The notes under the pieces are model-generated. The model saw only the letters and a list, made by a program, of their open reading frames with translations. It was not told the origin of the DNA and ran no database searches. The position numbers were made by a program, and so were the translations under genes. A stretch of DNA of 64,000 bases, from contig JBCAMK010000003.1 in NCBI GenBank assembly GCA_038503065.1, forward strand, positions 3,286,001 to 3,350,000, written 5' to 3'. This DNA is from Paragyromitra xinjiangensis (Eukaryota; Ascomycota; Pezizomycetes; Pezizales; Discinaceae). Of this stretch, positions 57,865-64,000 are shown one piece after another; position 1 is the stretch's first letter; each line of letters opens with the position of its first letter.

Positions 57865-59131
57865 CTACACCCCCAACCCCGCAACCTCCCTCAACCCCTT
57901 CTCCAAATCACTCCTTAAATCCTCCCACCCTTCACACCCCACACTAATCCTCACGACCGTCGGATCCACCGTTGAATCACTCATAGCCCTCCACTCCACC
58001 AAACTCTCCACACCCCCCAAACTCGTCGCATGATGAAAATACAACAACCTACTCGGCAGCGTCTTCGCCTGTTCCTTCGTCCGCGTATGAATCGCAAACA
58101 CCGGTCCAAACCCATTCGGCATCTGCTCCTTCAACCACGGCTCCTCCGGCTGCAACGAAGCATGAGTAACCTGCTTCACCACAGACCCAATAACCGAGTC
58201 CGTCTGCGATAACCCATGTAGCCAGCGAGCGAGATTCGTCGCGTTAGACGACTGCCGCTCTACACGTAGCTCCAAAGTACGAACCGAACGTAGTCCGAGC
58301 CATCCTTCGAGTCCCCCCATTACGGAGCCGAGATACATCCGTTCCTTTTTGAACAATGTCGCCTCATCCGCCTTCTGCGTCACTAAGACACCAGCGAGGA
58401 GATCGCTATGTCCACCTAGATACTTCGTCGCGCTATGCATGACGTAGTCCGCGCCGTGGATAAACGGGTTCTGTAGCGGCGGGGGAGCGAAGGTTCCATC
58501 TACGCTTAGTAAAGCGCCTCTACTGTGCGCTTTCTCCGCGTACACGGCAATCGAGGATGCAGTCCCATGCGGGTTTAGTGGTGTTTCTAAATGCACTAGA
58601 TCGCCGGGTTGTAGCTCTTCGGCGGGGGTGTCGAGTGGGATTGTCTTCATCCCTGTGAGACGGGTGATGATTTTCGCGACCTCGTGACATCCGTGGTAGC
58701 ATTCTCCGATTGCGAGTCGTTTGGGGTTTACTCGGACTAGGAGGGCGTGGAATGCGGCGAGGCCGGAGCCGTAGGTTATTGCGTGGCCGTCTAGGAGGGC
58801 GGTGAGGATTTGTTCGAGACGGGTGGTGGAGGGTGCTTTAAGGCGAGAGTAGACGTATGGGAATTCTGCTTCCTGGGGGGGGGGTGTTAGTTTTTGAAGG
58901 TGGGGGGGTGGTTTGTTTTGTTTTGTTTTATGGGAGGGGTACTTCGCCGTCTGGTGGGTTTTCGATGGCTTTCCAGCGGTCGGCGGCGGTGATGAGTTGT
59001 GATGGGTCTCGGGAGTAGTGGAAGGTTGTTGATACGTGGATTGGGGGGGCGACGTCGGGGACGGGAGCGGAGGCTAGGGCGTCGTCGGCGTGGATTGTTA
59101 GTGTTGCGAGCGAGGGGGGTCTGGTTGCCAT
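57865..59131 (-). CDS. Cystathionine gamma-synthase family PLP enzyme (YHR112C-like)
   Basis: PLP-dependent trans-sulfuration enzyme of the Cys/Met metabolism family, closest in pattern to the poorly characterised yeast YHR112C group rather than to a proven cystathionine gamma-synthase or beta-lyase. Two exons (59131-58943, 58872-57865) give 398 residues, the normal length. Features: LATLTIHADD and VAPPIHVSTTFHY at the N terminus, YSRLKAPSTTRLE, YGSGLAAFHALL (phosphate-binding region), ETPLNPHGT, SVDGTFAPPPLQNPFIHGADYVMHSATKYLGGHSD with the Schiff-base Lys213, and SLGGVESLVEWR with VRISVGCE near the end. The intron acceptor is preceded by a long C tract. No mitochondrial signal is evident. 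It is divergent from the amidase gene, start codons 466 bp apart, with clustered GATA motifs between. The substrate is not determinable from sequence. Confidence 0.9.
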
Positions 59132-59597
59132 TGTGAGGAGGGTTGTAGTTGGTGCTGTGGAGTGTGATACTGCAATTGAGGCCGGTGGGGGGGGGTTATG
59201 TATGTTTGACCGGCGGGGAGGGCGGGGCGGATGTCGTGATACGAGCCATCTATTACTAGTGGGGCTCGGAGATGTGTAATCATGGTTGGATTCTCGGCAG
59301 CGGGGAAGTCGGCGCCGAGTGATAGCCTCTGATGCCGAGGTCCGAAGGTGGGATGGATAGCACATAACTACTAGAACCGAACGGGGATATGTTCCTGCGG
59401 CTCTAACACCCTTTTATCTTATCTTATCATACCCGATGATAGCCACACGTCAGACCATAATCCGGTTCGGGGGTCTTGTGGCATAACCTCTCGATTCTCT
59501 TCTTCCCCTCTCACAATCGATCTCGAGTCGTTTCCATTTCTCTATTGGAAACTTCCATCCTATCATTCAATTGGCATCATAGGCTTTCAAGCTCAAG
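59132..59597. promoter_or_regulatory. Bidirectional promoter of PLP enzyme and amidase
   Basis: 466 bp separate the two divergent start codons. Three overlapping GATA sites and a further GATAG lie near the middle. A frame of 76 codons at 59476-59706 overlaps the amidase leader and first exon and is not supported. Confidence 0.6.
59414..59441 (-). promoter_or_regulatory. Cluster of GATA-factor sites
   Basis: Read on the minus strand the sequence is gataagataagataaaag: two overlapping GATAAG sites and one GATAAA, with an extra plus-strand GATAG at 59437-59441. Paired HGATAR sites within ~30 bp are the known preference of AreA/NIT2-type nitrogen regulators in filamentous ascomycetes. An amidase gene lies directly downstream, which fits nitrogen-catabolite control; other GATA factors (iron, light) could also bind. 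Confidence 0.6.
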
Positions 59598-61827
59598 ATG
59601 CCACTCTTCAGCTATCTCCAGCATCGGCACGATTGGTAGGTTTCCTGAGCTACCACCCATCCTTCACCTGTATCAAAACAGCTCATTAATACCATCCTCT
59701 AAATAGTAAATCTAAACAAGCGTCCCGTGCAAATGCCATCTCATCTCTCCCTCCCGCTTACCACGAACCCCTCACCAAGCCCGACGTAGAAATCCTCAAC
59801 ACCCCCGTTTCTACCGCTGCTGCACTCGTCAGAAAGGGTGAATGGAAACCAATCGACATCCTCCGTGCGTATGGGAGAAGAGCCCTCGTGGCTCACGAAA
59901 AGACGAATTGTCTCACTGAGATACTGATTCCCAGTGCTGAGGAGTGGCTGGCTCATAGTAGTTCTATGGGAGAGGGTGGTGTGGGGGATGGGGTTAATTT
60001 GAATGGTTGGTTTTAAATTTATTTAAACGGCTGTTTAACGTAAAATAAGGTGTGGGGAAAAGATCGCAATTAGTGGTCGGTACTAATTGGAGGGTTGTTG
60101 TAGGTCCGCTGGCTGGTATACCTGTGTCGTTCAAAGATACCGTTAACGTCAATGGTTACGACTCCTGCATGGGTTACTCTAGATACGTCAACCAGCCTGC
60201 TAGCAATAATGCTGCGATCGTCAAATTACTTAAAGACGCTGGGGCTGTGCCTTTCGTCAAGACAAATGTTCCAATCACACTTTTGAGTTTCGAGAGTACT
60301 AACGACGTAATTACACCCTAGGCCAAATTATAGAGCAATGCTGAAATGCGAGTAGGTTTTTGGGCGTACTGATAACCCCTATGTTTCTGGTTACTCCCCT
60401 GGTGGCTCGACGGGGGGCGAAGCAGCTCTCCTCGCTCTTGGTGGTAGCAGAATAGGGATTGGTACTGATGTAGCTGGGAGTGTAAGGGTGCCTGCACATT
60501 ATAGTGGGATCTATACTCTGCGGTGCTCAACTGGACGGTTTCCAAGAGCGGGAAATGTGACTACTATGCCGGGACAAGAGGGGGTATTGGCTGTGTAAGT
60601 TTGTTTCATTTCCTAGTTCTTTTACTGCCGGAAGCGGGGAGTTACGAAGGCTAATAGATGCGGGTATTGCGAAGATATTCACCAATGACAAAGACGATGG
60701 GCGATCTATCGTACTTCCTAAAAGCTATAATCGAGATGAAGCCGTGGGAATATGACTATTCGGTACTCTCGATCCCATGGAGGGATGTAAAGCCGGAGCT
60801 GGAAAGGGAGGGCAGGAAGGTTAGGTGGGGGGTTTTGAGGGATGATGGTATGTTCCTAGTTACGCATGAAAGGGTGGTGCTACAGGCAATGATAATAATG
60901 GTTGAACAGGCGTTGTTACACCGTCACCCCCATGCGCACGGGCGCTGGAAACTGTCGTGCAGGCGTTAAAGAGTCAAGGCGAGGAAGTAGTTGACCTGTA
61001 ATTTCCCATCTTGCTATTCTGTCTCCCACTCTACTAATATTTCGCATAGCGAAAACTTTCCCTCCCCATACAAGGCCCTCAAGATTGCCTCCCATCTTCT
61101 TAACTCCGATGGTGGCCTCACTTACTCCTCCCATTTCAACTCATTTTTCGAATTCAATGACGCAGGTGTCTCCCAGATGTCATTTTATTTCGCACTTCCG
61201 CGCTGGATCAAGTTCCTCTACTGCTCATGGGTGCGGTATGTCCGCCGTGATGAGAAATGGGCGGGTTTGTTGGAAGGTTGGAGTGGCAAATCGGCGTATG
61301 AGCAGTGGAAGCTGGTCGTCGAGAGGGAAACACACAAAGCAGAGTGGTTTACATACTTGAAGGAGCAGGGTGTTGACTTTGTTTTGTGTGTGCCGAATGC
61401 GCTACCGGCGTGTAGTGGGGGAGGAATGAAGGGTGGGTTCTCGTCGTGTGGATATACGTTTATGTGGAATCTGGTAAGGGTCTTTCGCTGCATGCTATCT
61501 CACTCGATTTTCCGCTCTTTCATGACTGGTACTAAGCTATGTGCAACATAGATCGATTACGCTTGCGGCGTTCTCCCTGTCACTACTGTTTCCTCCAGTA
61601 CCGATGCTCTCCCTGATGGTTTCATTGAGAAATTGGACAACGCTGTGGCGAAGGGTGCATACAGTGACTACGACGCTGTCAAAATGGAGGGCCTGCCAGT
61701 GGGTGTGCAGGTTGTTGCACGGAGACTCGAGGAGGAGAAGTGTCTGTGGGGGATGGAGAAGGTAGTTGAGTGCCTTGAAGGGACAGGACAGGGATGGAAA
61801 GGGATTGAGATTAAGTGTGAGGAGTAA
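59598..61827 (+). CDS. Amidase (acetamidase-type, amidase-signature family)
   Basis: Hydrolyses a carboxylic amide to acid and ammonia. Eight exons (59598-59635, 59707-60005, 60104-60306, 60356-60594, 60675-60847, 60910-60997, 61050-61473, 61552-61827) give 579 residues, as expected for fungal AmdS-like enzymes. The Ser-cisSer-Lys triad is clear: Lys123 in GIPVSFKDTV, Ser198 in SPGGSTGGE and Ser222 in TDVAGSVR. The 75- and 24-residue spacings equal those of mammalian fatty acid amide hydrolase (K142, S217, S241). The residue after Ser198 is Thr where Ser is usual; this position is not the cis-Ser. Other family landmarks: SLPPAYHEPLT, FVKTNVPITLLSFES, VRVPAHYSGIYTLR, YSPMTKT, FVLCVPNALPA and LPVGVQVVARRLEEEK. 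No signal peptide, so cytosolic. Several exon borders were chosen by family similarity; the donor at 60006 (GTTGGT) and the acceptor before 60675 are non-ideal but needed to keep frame. Confidence 0.9.
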
Positions 61828-64000
61828 AGAAGAGTTTTAGTGTTGGGCCCTAGGTGGCTTTAGGACTACATAGCGTCTCTTTTTTTCGATGCTTCTTCCG
61901 CGATGCAGGGTAGACATGCGTGCGGATGTTCACGTCCGTATGTCATCAGAGCCTATGTGTAAAGTGAATAGCCCGTTTGTAGAGGGCTAGAGAATAGAGG
62001 AGATTTGCATATCGGTTGGTCCACCTACAAAGTGATACTAGTAGAGGTTATACGGTAGCTGGTTGATCTGGTAACTGTTCGTTTGGGCTGACGAACGGTT
62101 GCGTTGCTCACTAAAGCTACTCAGCTGATGCATAACTGTGTGCCCACTAAACCTAGTCTATGATCAAGGGTCGGTTGTTCACGACTTCCCCAGTTCCATC
62201 TCCTGTCACTATTCATGAAGCTGCCATACTCTCTATTGAAAGAAATACCCACGCATGGAGTGTTGGAGGTTCAGAGGGACGCCGGCCTCACTTCTAAACC
62301 CCCCTCATGTAGGGCTGGTAGGATTGGTCTGCCTTTCACCCTTGAGGACTGCGCTGCGGACCGTTTGAACTGGCCACCAGCACAGTAGAGTCTATGGTAA
62401 GACGTTACTATCTTATTAAGCAGATAGTAATTAATCTCGCGCTGGGAGTATGTACGTGATGGGGCTTTTTCAAATCTGAGGTAAGGATTTTTTAAGACTC
62501 CTGTTTTACACCGGGGCGTGCTCGTTCGGTGTTGTGGTTGTTATGGAGTGTGTAGTGTATAATGAATTTCAACGCCCTAAGGACAGGATTGTTGGTATTC
62601 ATCAGACGGTTACGGTAAGGTTGGGTTGGGTTTATGTTGATTAAGGTTCCGATAGGTTCACCGTTACTGGGCTTGAGATCTATAGATCGATCACATCTTG
62701 AGTACTTTAATAGCATCCTCTCGAATCTCAATACTCAAGATACTAGCTGCACTACGCTTGCCAACAAGGTCAAAACCGCAACAGAAGGCGGCTGCTGCAG
62801 AAGCAATCACATGTGGTAGAACTATCGCACAATGTTAGATCAATGCTGGATCTTGAAGTAATCGCCATCCCAGATTCCTTTAGATTCAGTGGGACTGGAC
62901 CGGCAAGAATATTCGCCAAATAGGTTGGCTCTGCCTGTACCTGAGATCTATAAGAGTAGGTTTTAGACCACTATACGGTGTCGGATGGAGGATCGGGCGG
63001 ATCTGGGAAAAGGTAGGGATTTCCGGATTTCTTCGGTCTCTAAAGTATGATGATTAGAGATGTTGTGGTAAAGGTTGGGCCTCACTACTAGGGATCAGAT
63101 CTATGGGTTCCTTGGTTTGGAAACGGGGGCGATAGAGGTAGTTGGTAGACAGATGCACAAGCTACCTGGACAGGCCCCTCACCCGGATAGATGGTTATTA
63201 GCTGGAATCTAGCGGAGAAAATCTCCCTGAGTAGCGACGAAACCGGTTGCAACACCAGAAACCTTCTATTTAGCGTTAGCTGTCCAGGTGAGGGGCCTAT
63301 CCAGGTGGCTTATGTGTCTATTTGGGCACTCTGACTACTTTGGATTTGCTCCCGTTATCCGCGATGCGCTAGGCGCTTGAGGCGTTTTGTAGCTCGAGTG
63401 ATCATACGTGACTGCGGGACTTATGACGGGAGCACATCTAGTGTAGATTTCGAGATTACGGGAGCAGGCTCGATATGGATGGCTACTGGCACTTGGAGAG
63501 GTCTACTCGTCCGAGTAGATGTTTGAAGTTTAGTACGGCTGGTATCTACAATTCTCTGTTCTCGGTGCTGTGTTACGCGCGCGTACGGCTCACGATGTCT
63601 GAGTGTTTGATTCAAGATGTTTGTGGCGACGGAATAGCTTTTTAATTTTGTGCTCGCCGGTCGCTCCCCTTTTCAACCAATCCCGGCATTCCAAGTTTCT
63701 AACGGGCCGGATTTCCTGACGATCATCTCCAGATAGATCATCGGGTAGAAGAGGTAATTCTATATCTCCCTTGAGCCGGATCATCAAGGTAAAATTTCGG
63801 TGGATTCTCGGGAGGAAAGCTCTTTGGCGTTCGGAAGGAAACCCGGTATTGGGAACTTCATCTCCACATACAGCTATGATACCGCAGAGTACAGACGTTG
63901 GAGCCTGGTTAACTCTAGGGAGCCAGAGGTGCCTCTCTCTGTTACAACTAACCAGATCACTTGAGTTGTTTTCTTGACGATACCTTAAGCACCGGGGAGA
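61828..64000. other. Gene-free window end with MITE-like element
   Basis: No supportable gene. Contains the 171-bp hairpin element at 63148-63318 and a CTCGAGTGA motif at about 63393. The remaining short frames resemble nothing known. Confidence 0.5.
63148..63318. mobile_element. MITE-like element, about 171 bp, with TA flanks
   Basis: Terminal inverted repeats of about 40 bp with a 3-base gap: left arm includes acctggacaggcccctcacc, right arm (reverse complement) acctggataggcccctcacc. The core is almost identical and the outer 6-10 bp are more diverged. TA dinucleotides lie immediately outside both ends (63146-63147 and 63319-63320), suggesting a Tc1/mariner-type duplication. The centre is non-coding. 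TIR sequence is unrelated to the other MITEs in the window. Confidence 0.65.

Overview
This window is nuclear DNA from a filamentous ascomycete (Pezizomycotina). It has widely spaced genes split by short introns (about 45-90 bp, GT...AG, often GTATGT/GTAAGT donors). The protein set is typically fungal: a HeLo/NB-ARC/TPR NOD-like receptor, a fungal TRP/Flc-type membrane protein, a Pib1-like FYVE-RING ligase, an AidB-like acyl-CoA dehydrogenase, fungal UDP-glucose pyrophosphorylase and an acetamidase-type amidase. The class is not fixed by what I can see; Pezizomycetes or Orbiliomycetes is only a guess. No rRNA, tRNA, CRISPR or prokaryotic feature was seen. Exon structures were deduced by eye from splice sites, reading-frame continuity and family conservation; in every model listed the exon lengths sum to a whole number of codons.

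Layout. 0-15.6 kb: an AidB-like acyl-CoA dehydrogenase (-), the molybdopterin synthase small subunit cnxG (-), UDP-glucose pyrophosphorylase with an unusual repeat-bearing N-terminal extension (+), and a secreted LPMO-like protein (+), separated by 2-4 kb spacers. 15.6-27.6 kb: a long empty spacer, a short F-box protein (+), a small Cys-containing protein (-), a beta-propeller (DUF4185-like) protein with a very long disordered tail (-), and an MFS transporter of the Fmp42/SLC43 type (-). 27.6-44.4 kb: a nearly 6-kb gene desert holding a Tc1/mariner-type MITE, a ten-exon membrane glycoprotein of unknown function (+), a further 3.8-kb gap, and a 1,321-residue TRP-like channel protein (+).

44.4-52.7 kb is the most dynamic-looking part: a HeLo-NB-ARC-TPR receptor gene (+) with relics of pogo/Fot-like miniature elements on both sides. 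52.7-64 kb: a surface protein with Gln-rich tandem repeats (-), a FYVE-RING ubiquitin ligase (+), and a divergent pair consisting of a cystathionine gamma-synthase-family PLP enzyme (-) and an amidase (+). The pair shares a 466-bp promoter with three overlapping GATA-factor sites and one more nearby. The window ends in gene-free DNA with another MITE-like hairpin element.

Functional links. Most genes are unrelated housekeeping or accessory functions. The plausible linkages are nitrogen and sulfur scavenging by the divergent amidase/PLP-enzyme pair under a GATA activator, and a cell-death-type receptor sitting in transposon-derived DNA. cnxG is needed for the molybdenum cofactor of nitrate reductase, which also touches nitrogen use, but it is 54 kb away.
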